The notes under the pieces are model-generated. The model was not told where the DNA came from. It ran no database searches and saw only the letters and a program-made list of their open reading frames with translations. 12,918 nucleotides of DNA, taken from Rhodothermaceae bacterium (lineage in GTDB: Bacteria; Bacteroidota; Rhodothermia; Rhodothermales; Rubricoccaceae). Location: positions 1 through 12,918 of the forward strand of contig JABDIZ010000034.1 in assembly GCA_013003465.1 (NCBI GenBank), given 5' to 3'. A program made the position numbers and the translations under genes. Below are positions 1 through 6,240 of this stretch, one piece after another. The stretch's first letter is position 1, and each line of letters opens with the position of its first letter.

Positions 1-87
1 GCCCACCAGTAGCAGGCCCCCAACCACGACCCCCGCTTGACGGAGGCAGGTGAGGCTAGGAGACGAAGCGGGCGCGGACTCAGGCAT
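1..87 (-). CDS. 5' end of an unidentified gene, possible membrane protein (partial)
   Basis: An ATG at 85-87 opens a frame of 29 codons that runs off the left edge without a stop. The start reads MPESAPASSPSLTCLRQAG and is followed by a hydrophobic stretch (VVVGGLLLVG). This looks like a short polar N-terminus followed by the first membrane helix or signal anchor of a larger protein. It begins 27 bp after the stop of the DMT transporter on the same strand, the spacing expected of an operon member. There is no recognisable Shine-Dalgarno sequence, as for the other genes here. The product cannot be identified from 29 residues. Because the fragment is short, a chance open frame is a real alternative. 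Confidence 0.4.
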   Translation of the reverse strand, partial: MPESAPASSPSLTCLRQAGVVVGGLLLVG

Positions 88-114
88 GACGAAGCAACGA
101 AGCAAAGGCGGAAG

Positions 115-1011
115 CTAGCGCGTCAGCAAGACGAGCGCCGCCGCCGCCAGCCCGAGCCCCGCCCAGTTGGCTTTCGACAGCCGCTCGCCCCACACCACGA
201 TGCCCAGCACCGCCGCACCCATCACGATGGCAATGCTGTTGGCCGGAAAGACGAAGGGGCCCGGGAGGACGGCAATCGCACGGAGGATGAAGTCGGCCGA
301 TCCATAATTGACGAGGCCGAGGAGCACGCCCCACCCGACGGCACTCCCACTCGGCCACGCCTTCGACCGGAGACCCTGCCCCACCACCGCAATCAGCCCG
401 GTCAGGCAGGCCACGCTGAAAACGAACAGGAGAAACAGCGGGCGGCTGTTATCGGCAGCGAAGACTTCGCCGAACGTTTTGAAGGCCACGTCCACCAGCC
501 CTCCCATCAGAAACAGTCCGCCGAGCACCAGCGCCGCGTAGAGCCCCGAATGCGACGACGGCGAGCTGGTGGGTCCGGTCAGCGCGGTTGGCGTTGTGGG
601 CGTCGTCCGCGCAATCAGGAAGAAGGCCACCCCGGCGAGGACCAAGCCGAGGCTCTGCCCTATGCTCGGCTGCTCGCCCCAGAGGACCCACGAGGCCAGC
701 ACGGGTACCACCACCGAGAGGCGCATCACCCCCGTCGCCAGCCCCATCCCGACTTCGCGGATGGCATAGGCGAACACGTAGAACCCGGCAATGAAGAGTA
801 CACCGAGGCCGACGCCAAGTACCAGCAGTCCGGCGCTCGACACGAAGCCGCCGTCCACATCGCTGCCGCGCAACAGCATCGCCGAGACGAGCGCCGCAGC
901 CGCATAATTGACGGTGAGCACGGCCGTCCGGTCCAGCCCGCGCCGCTCGCCGTACTTGAAGATCATGGCGATGGCGAGGCTGCACGCCACGGCCAGGGCA
1001 AGCCAGAGCAT
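115..1011 (-). CDS. DMT-superfamily (EamA) transporter
   Basis: A 298-residue, very hydrophobic protein that probably crosses the inner membrane ten times. It shows the two-repeat layout of EamA/DMT transporters: a first five-helix half (about residues 1-115), a polar linker rich in Thr, Pro and Ser (about 135-155), and a second half (about 157-298). The N-terminus (MLWLALAVACSLAIAMIFKY) enters the first helix at once, which supports the ATG at 1011. The second half has the typical N-S-I-A-I-V-M-GAAVLGIVVWGERLS ending, where the glutamate of WGE is a common DMT feature. Family members export or import metabolites such as amino acids, sugars or nucleotide precursors; the substrate cannot be read from sequence. 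The gene lies 86 bp after ybbR, with an inverted repeat in the gap, so co-transcription is likely but less certain than for the overlapping genes upstream. Confidence 0.88.
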   Translation of the reverse strand: MLWLALAVACSLAIAMIFKYGERRGLDRTAVLTVNYAAAALVSAMLLRGSDVDGGFVSSAGLLVLGVGLGVLFIAGFYVFAYAIREVGMGLATGVMRLSVVVPVLASWVLWGEQPSIGQSLGLVLAGVAFFLIARTTPTTPTALTGPTSSPSSHSGLYAALVLGGLFLMGGLVDVAFKTFGEVFAADNSRPLFLLFVFSVACLTGLIAVVGQGLRSKAWPSGSAVGWGVLLGLVNYGSADFILRAIAVLPGPFVFPANSIAIVMGAAVLGIVVWGERLSKANWAGLGLAAAALVLLTR

Positions 1012-1029
1012 CGGCTACGTACGACCTCG

Positions 1030-1072
1030 GATGGACAGTGGACGATTGGAGAGCCGCCTAGAACTGTCCATC
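1030..1072. repeat. 10-bp perfect inverted repeat between ybbR and the DMT gene
   Basis: GATGGACAGT at 1030-1039 is the exact reverse complement of ACTGTCCATC at 1063-1072, with a 23-nt spacer. It fills most of the gap between the two genes. In the transcript it could form a long-looped hairpin, but no T-tract follows on either strand, so it is not a standard intrinsic terminator. An operator for a dimeric regulator is the other possibility. Confidence 0.45.
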
Positions 1073-1097
1073 GCCAGCGCCCCCGTCATCCATCCCA

Positions 1098-2093
1098 TCA
1101 TTCCCGTACCGTGAAATACTCCAGCCGCCGCGGCTCCACCCGGACATCCAGAATCGTCAGGTCCTCAGGAATGCGCACCGAGACCGGAACGGACCCCGCC
1201 GTTGTATCGCGCGCGATATCGGCGTAGTCCACTACGGCGAGAAGCGCCGGGCTTGTCTCGGCCCGGTCGAAGTGATCGCCATCGGTGGGCACGAGGTACG
1301 TGACGCGCACGCGGTTTGGGATGAGGCGAACGCGCGACACGCCCGGAGGAACCCCCTCCACTTGCACGTCCAGCATCCGCGTCCCCTCGGTAAACTGTCC
1401 CACCTGCAGGGTCACCTGCGTCTGCTCGATGGAGAGGCCAACGAGACCAGCCAGCGTATCGCTGAGCGGCAGCGTGCGTGAAATGGAGCGGTCGAGGTTT
1501 TCTAGGTCGAGCGGCGCCGTGGGCCATGCTTCCAGGCTACCGATCAGGCTGCGCGCGCCGCGGATTTCGACCGTGTCTGGATCGAGCTCCGGCTCCCCCA
1601 ATCGCCCATACCCCGCCTCTAGGTCGATGGAGCCGGCTAGGCGAATGGGCAGGCGACGCGTGATGGCGTCGTCCAGGCTCAAGTCGACGGATTGGGGCTG
1701 CACGCTGAGCACGCGGATGCCCGTAGGCAGCCGAGCCGACTCGCCGGCGGCACTTACGAGGTTGACCGTCGGGCCATCGGCGTAGAGGGGAATCTCGGGC
1801 GGCGTGCGCGAGAGCTTGAGCAGATCCCAGCCGTCGCCCTGGTACTGCACCCGCACCTGGGCCGCCGGGAGCGCCCGCAGCGCCTGGCCCTGCGGGAGCG
1901 TCACCACAGACAGCGGCGACGGCACCGACACGGTGTAGGTCTCCCGCATGTTGACGGTGAACCAGAGCGCGATGGCGACCAGGATCGAGACGGCGATGGG
2001 GAGCCAACGGCGCCCCTGATCGGTCAAACCGCCCTCGTCCCTGAAGGTGCGCGGGAATAGCTCGCGGAAGCGTTCGAAGGGGTCGGGTTTCAT
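1098..2093 (-). CDS. YbbR-like domain protein, membrane-anchored
   Basis: A 331-residue protein with a short cytoplasmic N-terminus (1-29), one strong membrane helix (about 30-47, LPIAVSILVAIALWFTVNM) and an extracytoplasmic region of beta-rich repeats with the YbbR-domain pattern, for example the VSVPSPLSVVTLPQG, VRVQYQGDGWDLL and IRLAGSIDLEAGYG stretches. In Firmicutes the YbbR protein CdaR binds and regulates the membrane c-di-AMP cyclase CdaA and carries four YbbR domains. This one is shorter, with room for about three, and no cyclase gene lies beside it here. Its ATG overlaps the stop of the upstream BMC gene as ATGA, which fixes the start and implies translational coupling. What it does next to microcompartment genes is unknown. 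Family assignment is confident; function is not. Confidence 0.82.
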   Translation of the reverse strand: MKPDPFERFRELFPRTFRDEGGLTDQGRRWLPIAVSILVAIALWFTVNMRETYTVSVPSPLSVVTLPQGQALRALPAAQVRVQYQGDGWDLLKLSRTPPEIPLYADGPTVNLVSAAGESARLPTGIRVLSVQPQSVDLSLDDAITRRLPIRLAGSIDLEAGYGRLGEPELDPDTVEIRGARSLIGSLEAWPTAPLDLENLDRSISRTLPLSDTLAGLVGLSIEQTQVTLQVGQFTEGTRMLDVQVEGVPPGVSRVRLIPNRVRVTYLVPTDGDHFDRAETSPALLAVVDYADIARDTTAGSVPVSVRIPEDLTILDVRVEPRRLEYFTVRE

Positions 2094-2584
2094 GGCTGCC
2101 CTGTGCGGAGGAAGCGCAGCAGCTCGGCCTTCGAGGCCTTCGAGATCACACGGCCCTGGAACGTCGGATGGTCCTGGGTCCGCGCAACGCGGCGCAACTC
2201 AGGGACGGTCATCCCTTCGTACGCGTCGGAGGCGCGGGTTTTCTTCGCGGGCGCACGCGGTGGCGTGGGGGCAGCCTCCACGGGATCTGGACGCTCGAGC
2301 ACCTCCCACACATCGGAAGCCGGGCGCGGGATTACGTGCGCCGAGACCACTGTGCCGACACGCTCAGCCGCGGCCCGTCCGGCATCGACGGCGGCTCGTA
2401 CGGCGGCGGTCTCGCCCACGATGGTGGAGGTGATGAGGCCCGGCACCGTCCGCTCCTGCACCAGCAGGCGCACGTTCGAGGCCTTCAGCATGGCGTCGAC
2501 GCCTTCGATGGCCGCCACGAGCCCGAAAGTTTCGAGCAGCCCGAGGGCGCCGTCGGTATGATCAGATGAACCGGACCCGGCCAT
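2090..2584 (-). CDS. BMC-domain shell protein with C-terminal Rho_N/SAP-like tail
   Basis: A 164-residue protein. Residues 12-97 form one BMC domain: ALGLLETFGLVAAIEGVDAM, the helix DAGRAAAERVG (67-77) and the diagnostic HVIPRP motif (83-88). It differs from the neighbouring shell protein at the pore loop, which reads ERTVPGL (44-50) instead of a glycine-rich KIGGG. A Pro/Ala/Lys-rich linker (about 98-119) leads to a compact helical tail (121-161) containing MTVPELRRVART and SKASKAELLRFLR, a helix-loop-helix pattern like Rho_N or SAP domains. Ordinary BMC-H proteins are 90-100 residues. Extended ones such as PduK and EutK carry extra C-terminal domains, so this may be a minor, specialised tile that binds nucleic acid or a partner protein. 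It starts 14 bp after the first BMC gene and overlaps ybbR by four bases. The BMC call is firm; the tail assignment is by eye. Confidence 0.9.
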   Translation of the reverse strand: MAGSGSSDHTDGALGLLETFGLVAAIEGVDAMLKASNVRLLVQERTVPGLITSTIVGETAAVRAAVDAGRAAAERVGTVVSAHVIPRPASDVWEVLERPDPVEAAPTPPRAPAKKTRASDAYEGMTVPELRRVARTQDHPTFQGRVISKASKAELLRFLRTGQP

Positions 2585-2594
2585 GGGACGTGGA

Positions 2595-2606
2595 CCGGTT
2601 AACCGG
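2595..2606. repeat. 12-bp perfect palindrome at the BMC-BMC junction
   Basis: CCGGTTAACCGG is perfectly self-complementary and contains the TAA stop of the first BMC gene (2599-2601). It lies within the short junction before the second BMC gene. It could be a small operator, or chance given the GC-rich background. Confidence 0.35.
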
Positions 2607-2895
2607 CGTTGCCGTCGGGCAGGATTACTTCGACGTCGGAGTGCGGACGCGGGATCACATGGACGGAGACGAGTTCACCCACGCGCTCGGCTGCTGCCGC
2701 TCCGGCATCGGTGGCGGCTTTGACCGCCCCGACATCGCCCCGCACCATGACCGTGACGTAGCCCCCCCCGATCTTCTCCTTTCCGATGAGCGACACGCGC
2801 GCCGCTTTCACCATCGCATCGGCGGCTTCGATGGCCCCGATCAGTCCGCGCGTTTCGACCATGCCGAGCGCAATGCCGTAATCGTTGGAAGCCAT
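2599..2895 (-). CDS. Bacterial microcompartment hexamer shell protein (BMC-H)
   Basis: A 98-residue protein matching the canonical BMC-H family (PduA/EutM/CsoS1/CcmK type) along its whole length. Visible landmarks are ALGMVETRGLIGAIEAADAM (9-28), the edge lysine in DAMVKAA (26-32), the pore loop KIGGG (41-45), VRGDVGAVKAATDAGAAAAE (51-70) and VSVHVIPRPH (77-85). Such proteins form flat hexamers that tile the facets of a protein organelle, with a central pore for small substrates. The normal length and intact motifs argue that it is functional. It is first in an operon with the second BMC gene (14 bp away) and ybbR, behind a good promoter. No pentamer vertex protein, BMC-T or cargo enzyme lies nearby, so the metabolic role cannot be inferred here. 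A run of eight G bases encodes the pore glycines. Confidence 0.96.
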   Translation of the reverse strand: MASNDYGIALGMVETRGLIGAIEAADAMVKAARVSLIGKEKIGGGYVTVMVRGDVGAVKAATDAGAAAAERVGELVSVHVIPRPHSDVEVILPDGNAG

Positions 2896-2937
2896 AGAGC
2901 CGAAGAGTCAGGGGGAGAGAGCGGAAAGGGGTTGGGC

Positions 2938-2967
2938 AATATACCGGCCCCCTCAGAAGCAAGTCAA
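2938..2967 (-). promoter_or_regulatory. Candidate sigma-70-like promoter of the BMC-ybbR operon
   Basis: On the minus strand TTGACT (2962-2967) is followed after 18 nt by TATATT (2938-2943). These are near-consensus -35 and -10 boxes. The second box also fits the TAnnTT core of Bacteroidota promoters. The -35 overlaps the stop codon of the flippase gene (2964-2966), and the predicted start leaves a leader of about 35 nt before the BMC-H start at 2895. Prediction by eye only. Confidence 0.55.
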
Positions 2968-4481
2968 CGCATCTCGTCCGGGGGCGATGCTCCCAGTGCC
3001 TCGCCGTGCTCCCGCCCGAAGAAGCGCTGTGCTGCGTGCTGGATGAGGCGAATGTCGCCACGGTGATACAGCCCAGCCACGAACACCAGCGGGACGTACG
3101 CCCCGATGAGCGCGAACCGCCACACCAGCCGCAACCCGGTCCCCCATCCGAGCGACGGTTGCGCCAGTGCCCACAGGCCCAGCACGAGCAGCAGCGCACT
3201 CACCAACACCGGCCACGGGTAGCCCGCGTGGATCTCGCGCTCGGCGATGACGGCTGTCCATCCGGCCAGCGCCCCGTACGCCACAAACGTCGCCACAGCC
3301 GCGCCGATCAACCCCAGCATCGGAATCAGCAGCAGATTGAGCGCCACGTTGAGCAGCGCTGCCGCGCCCACACTGACCGCCACCGTTCGCGTCCGCCCGG
3401 CTGCGTAGAGCACATTGACCGCGATGAAGTAGATCCCGTTCATCAGGAAGCCCAGCGCGATGAGCAGCACGAGCGGCTCGACTTCGAGGTAGTCGGGCTC
3501 GTCTGTGAGCAGGCTCGTCACATCGCGCGAGAGCAAGGTGAGACCGAGCACGGCCCAGGCGGTCCAGATGGTGAAGTGCCGGAAGACCCTCCGGTGCAAC
3601 GGTGCGGCCGCCTCATCGGCGGCGAGCGCCTTGAGTCCGATTACGGTGAAGGCCAGTTGGAAGCTCTGCACGAAGAACAGGTTCAGCGTCCCGCCCAGCT
3701 TCGCCCCCCACTCGTAGACCGCCACTGGCGCCGGGCCGAGTAGGATGTCGATCAGGAAGCGATCGCCGATGCTGAGGAAGCGCGAGGCCAGCCCCGCCGC
3801 GACGAGCGGTGCCCCGAACACGATCAGGCGCTTCGCCAGATCCAGGTTGACGCCCTTGCCTGCCACCAGCCCGACCCAGCCGCCCAGCCCCGCGCCGATC
3901 ACCACGGCCGAGATCGCGTACCCTTTCATCACGCCGAGCAGGCCCTCGCCCTGCACCGCGAGGAAATAGACCACGCCGCCGATCAGCGCCAGCCACTCGA
4001 TGGCGAGCGCGAGCACGAACAGGCCAGGCCGCTCGCGCGCGCGCAACTCCGCATAGCCCACATCACCAACGGTCTTGAAGGCGATATAGACCGTGAAGAG
4101 CCGAATTAGCGGCGCCTGGCTTGGATCGTCGAGCAGCGTCTCTGCAAGTGCAGGTGCGCCCACCCAGCCAAGCGCGAACAGCACCGTCGCACAGGCGCCC
4201 GCTACGGCCAGCGCTGTGCTCGGCACCGCCCCCCGCTCGGCCTCAGCCACCGTCGTAGCGGTGGCAAATTTGATGAGCCCGAGCGGTAGCCCGAGCCCTC
4301 CCAGGAGGAGCAGCAGTCGAGCGAGCGCGTCGAGTTGGGCGAGGTAGCCGAAGTCGGCCTGCGGCAGATAGGCCGGGTCGAGGTAGAAGACGGCCAGCAC
4401 CAGGCCGCTCGCCTTAAGCACGACGTTGCCGAGGGCGTAGACGCCGCTCTGGCGGGCGAGACGCAGCAGCATGCCGCTCAT
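2964..4481 (-). CDS. Polysaccharide/oligosaccharide flippase (Wzx-like, MOP superfamily)
   Basis: A 505-residue integral membrane protein with about 12-14 hydrophobic helices, the usual size and layout of polysaccharide biosynthesis (Wzx/RfbX-type) flippases. Such proteins move lipid-linked glycan units from the inner to the outer face of the cytoplasmic membrane. Typical features are the basic-aliphatic N-terminus (LLRLARQSGVYALGNVVLKA), the segment SIGDRFLIDILLGPAPVAVY before mid-protein, and a polar cytoplasmic C-terminus of about 30 residues. Its ATG overlaps the stop of the pyruvyl transferase gene (ATGA at 4478-4481), which fixes the start and shows the two are one transcription unit. 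The pairing with glycosyltransferases supports export of a glycan. It could export a teichoic-acid-like or O-antigen-like unit; the substrate cannot be told. Confidence 0.9.
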   Translation of the reverse strand: MSGMLLRLARQSGVYALGNVVLKASGLVLAVFYLDPAYLPQADFGYLAQLDALARLLLLLGGLGLPLGLIKFATATTVAEAERGAVPSTALAVAGACATVLFALGWVGAPALAETLLDDPSQAPLIRLFTVYIAFKTVGDVGYAELRARERPGLFVLALAIEWLALIGGVVYFLAVQGEGLLGVMKGYAISAVVIGAGLGGWVGLVAGKGVNLDLAKRLIVFGAPLVAAGLASRFLSIGDRFLIDILLGPAPVAVYEWGAKLGGTLNLFFVQSFQLAFTVIGLKALAADEAAAPLHRRVFRHFTIWTAWAVLGLTLLSRDVTSLLTDEPDYLEVEPLVLLIALGFLMNGIYFIAVNVLYAAGRTRTVAVSVGAAALLNVALNLLLIPMLGLIGAAVATFVAYGALAGWTAVIAEREIHAGYPWPVLVSALLLVLGLWALAQPSLGWGTGLRLVWRFALIGAYVPLVFVAGLYHRGDIRLIQHAAQRFFGREHGEALGASPPDEMR

Positions 4482-5791
4482 CGGTTCGCCTCTATCACCT
4501 CGCGGACGCGCACGCCCGCAGCCATCGCATCGGCCCGCTCAGCCTCCACACGCGCGAACAGCGCGGCGCGCACCGTGGGCAGATCGACCAGCAGCCGCTC
4601 CGTGGCGTCCGCCAAGCGCTCACCGGTCACGGTTTCGATGTCCTGCACGCGGTCTTCCATCCCGAGGCGGCCGAAGACCTCGCGCGTCTTGAATTCGTAG
4701 GCGATGGGTAACACCGGAGTCCCGGCACAGAGTGACAGGATGGCCATATGCATCCGCGTCGCCACGACGAGGTCGCACCCGCCTGTTGCTTTCATGATAG
4801 CCTCGGGACGCAGGTAGTCCGTTTCGACGGTCACGTGGCCGCGCACCTCGGCAGGCAGCTTCTCCACAATCGCGGCGGCAACGCGGCTGTCGTCATAGCG
4901 ATAGGCAGGCAACCCCTGGCACGTCGAGATGAACACAACCTCGGCATTGTACTCGCGGACGAGATGCGCCACGAGGTGGGCGACGGCCTCGCGGTAGCGC
5001 CCCATGCCGGTCGCAGCCTCCATTGTAGTGAAGTGGGGCCAGTCGCGCACCGAAATACCGATCCGCAACGGCCGATCCGTGGGAAGTGCGCGGGTACGTG
5101 CCGCCTGCACCACGGCGGGCTCGGCCAGCGCAAACGCTGCATCCGCCCGCACCTCGACGCGTGCCGTCGGCGCCACCTCGAGTGCATGCTGCCGCGACCG
5201 ATCATCGCGAACCAGCACGAGCAACGCGTACCTGAATACCGCATGCAGCGCGCGGCGCACTGCTGGCTTCTCGAAGGGACCCAAGGACTGCGTGAACAAC
5301 ACGAGCGGGCGCCGAAGCCGTTGCACAAGATCCAGTTCGAACAAGCGGGGCCCCAACCAGTACTGCTCCACTAGGTAGGTTCCGCCGGTCGATATCACGA
5401 GATCGGAGGCGTGCAGCGCTCCGAGGATTCCGCCTGCGGATGCGTCGTGCTTTCCTAGCGCTTGGCCTCGACGGCCGAGCCGTTCAGCTCGACTCAGAAG
5501 ACGCCGACGCACGATCCGCCAGCGGACGGTGCGTCGGGCTTTGGCCACCAAGCCGCGAGCCTCGGCTTTCCAGGCAAGCGTGTAGACAGAGGCGTGCACG
5601 TCGAACTCGGGATAATGCGGCGCCGTCGTCTCTGGAAGCGAGTCATACATCGTGAACTGAACATCCTTGCCCAAGGCCGTACGTAGGGAATGCACTAGGC
5701 CCAAAGCAATGGCGGCATCGCCCGCATTGGCAAGCACAGCGTTGAGCACGGCGATACGCTTTCCCGCGCGGTGATCGGCACTACGCTGCAT
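4478..5791 (-). CDS. Polysaccharide pyruvyl transferase family protein
   Basis: From the ATG at 5789-5791 the protein has 437 residues. It fits the polysaccharide pyruvyl transferase family (WcaK/CsaB type), a GT-B-like fold that transfers pyruvyl groups from phosphoenolpyruvate to glycan hydroxyls as ketals. Motifs seen are NAVLANAGDAAIALGLVHSL (17-36), VISTGGTYLVEQYWLG (132-147), FTQSLGPF (166-173), the VRDDRS region (194-199) and VVATRMHMAILSLCAGTPVLP (342-362), whose R-x-H motif is conserved in the family. The frame stays open 24 codons further upstream, but those residues are low-complexity and overlap the methyltransferase remnant, so I prefer 5791. The chosen start overlaps the remnant's stop by 11 bases, and the stop overlaps the flippase start by four. 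Some family members act in other transfers, so pyruvylation is likely but unproven. Confidence 0.87.
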   Translation of the reverse strand: MQRSADHRAGKRIAVLNAVLANAGDAAIALGLVHSLRTALGKDVQFTMYDSLPETTAPHYPEFDVHASVYTLAWKAEARGLVAKARRTVRWRIVRRRLLSRAERLGRRGQALGKHDASAGGILGALHASDLVISTGGTYLVEQYWLGPRLFELDLVQRLRRPLVLFTQSLGPFEKPAVRRALHAVFRYALLVLVRDDRSRQHALEVAPTARVEVRADAAFALAEPAVVQAARTRALPTDRPLRIGISVRDWPHFTTMEAATGMGRYREAVAHLVAHLVREYNAEVVFISTCQGLPAYRYDDSRVAAAIVEKLPAEVRGHVTVETDYLRPEAIMKATGGCDLVVATRMHMAILSLCAGTPVLPIAYEFKTREVFGRLGMEDRVQDIETVTGERLADATERLLVDLPTVRAALFARVEAERADAMAAGVRVREVIEANR

Positions 5792-6050
5792 CCCGTCGGA
5801 CGATATGCAGACGGCTCCGCTTGACAAACTCGAAGCCCTCCTGCTTGTCCGCGAAGAACGCATCTACGGCCTTCCTACAACCGGACCAGTGCTCATAGTC
5901 ATCGATGACGAGCACATCACCCGGAATCAGATGTGGAACGATCCGCTCGAAGTAGGTCAGCGCCTCGGCGCGGACGGCGCGACCGACCGCTAGCAACCGA
6001 CGGCCACTGAGGAAACGACGCGCAGCACGACGCAGAGATGGAAGAGGCAC
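5781..6050 (-). pseudogene. Truncated TylF/macrocin O-methyltransferase-like fragment
   Basis: Only the C-terminal part of a class I SAM-dependent methyltransferase is present. ALTYFERIVPHLIPGDVLVI followed by DDYEHW (50-55) and SGCRKAVDAFFAD (56-68) matches the last third of TylF-type sugar O-methyltransferases, where the paired aspartates bind metal. Such enzymes are usually about 200-270 residues. Here there are 89 from a GTG at 6050, and the SAM-binding first half is absent. Residues 1-28 are arginine-rich and unlike the family, perhaps an unrelated frame or the joined remains of the original N-terminus. Upstream the frame meets a stop at 6087-6089, just inside the MITE-like element. The end overlaps the pyruvyl transferase start by 11 bases, so the fragment may still be translated and couple expression of that gene. 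A complete small protein is less likely. Confidence 0.65.
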
Positions 6051-6083
6051 AAGCAGAGCGGGCGAAGTGGACAGAGTTCTAAG

Positions 6084-6240
6084 AGCCTATCCGCAAAGCC
6101 CTCTCGGCTGCGCCTGGCTGCACGCGCCCTCTGCGGCGTTGCGCTGCATTGCCGATGCTCGCGCGTCGTCTGCTTCACGCGCCTTGCTCAGGGGTCGTTC
6201 GCTCAGGCTACACTGTTCAAGCCGACTTTCCGGATAGGCT
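6084..6240. mobile_element. MITE-like element with terminal inverted repeats and target duplication
   Basis: The left end reads AGCCTATCCGCAAAG (from 6084). The right end, read on the other strand from 6240, gives AGCCTATCCGGAAAG, which is 14 of 15 identical. The direct repeat CTAAG flanks it at 6079-6083 and 6241-6245. Because the outermost bases are symmetrical, the borders could instead be 6083-6241 with a 3-bp TAA duplication. The 157-bp interior has no credible coding frame and no transposase, so this is a non-autonomous element or the joined ends of a deleted insertion sequence. It sits directly against the TAG stop of the GT4 gene, which the duplicated bases supply, and separates that gene from the methyltransferase fragment. 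The parent family is not identified; a TNA-type duplication would fit some IS5-family groups. Confidence 0.72.

Noticed and set aside
37..1227. Long open frame on the plus strand (396 codons)
   Set aside because: Its composition is dominated by Arg, His, Pro, Gln and Glu with no fold pattern, and it lies antisense to a clear DMT transporter and the end of ybbR. It is a shadow frame of GC-rich coding DNA.
5792..5863. N-terminal extension of the pyruvyl transferase
   Set aside because: The 24 extra residues are Ser/Arg-rich, unlike the family, and overlie the methyltransferase fragment in another frame.
5990..6178. Small minus-strand frame spanning the MITE-like element
   Set aside because: No recognisable domain; it crosses the element boundary and overlaps the methyltransferase frame.
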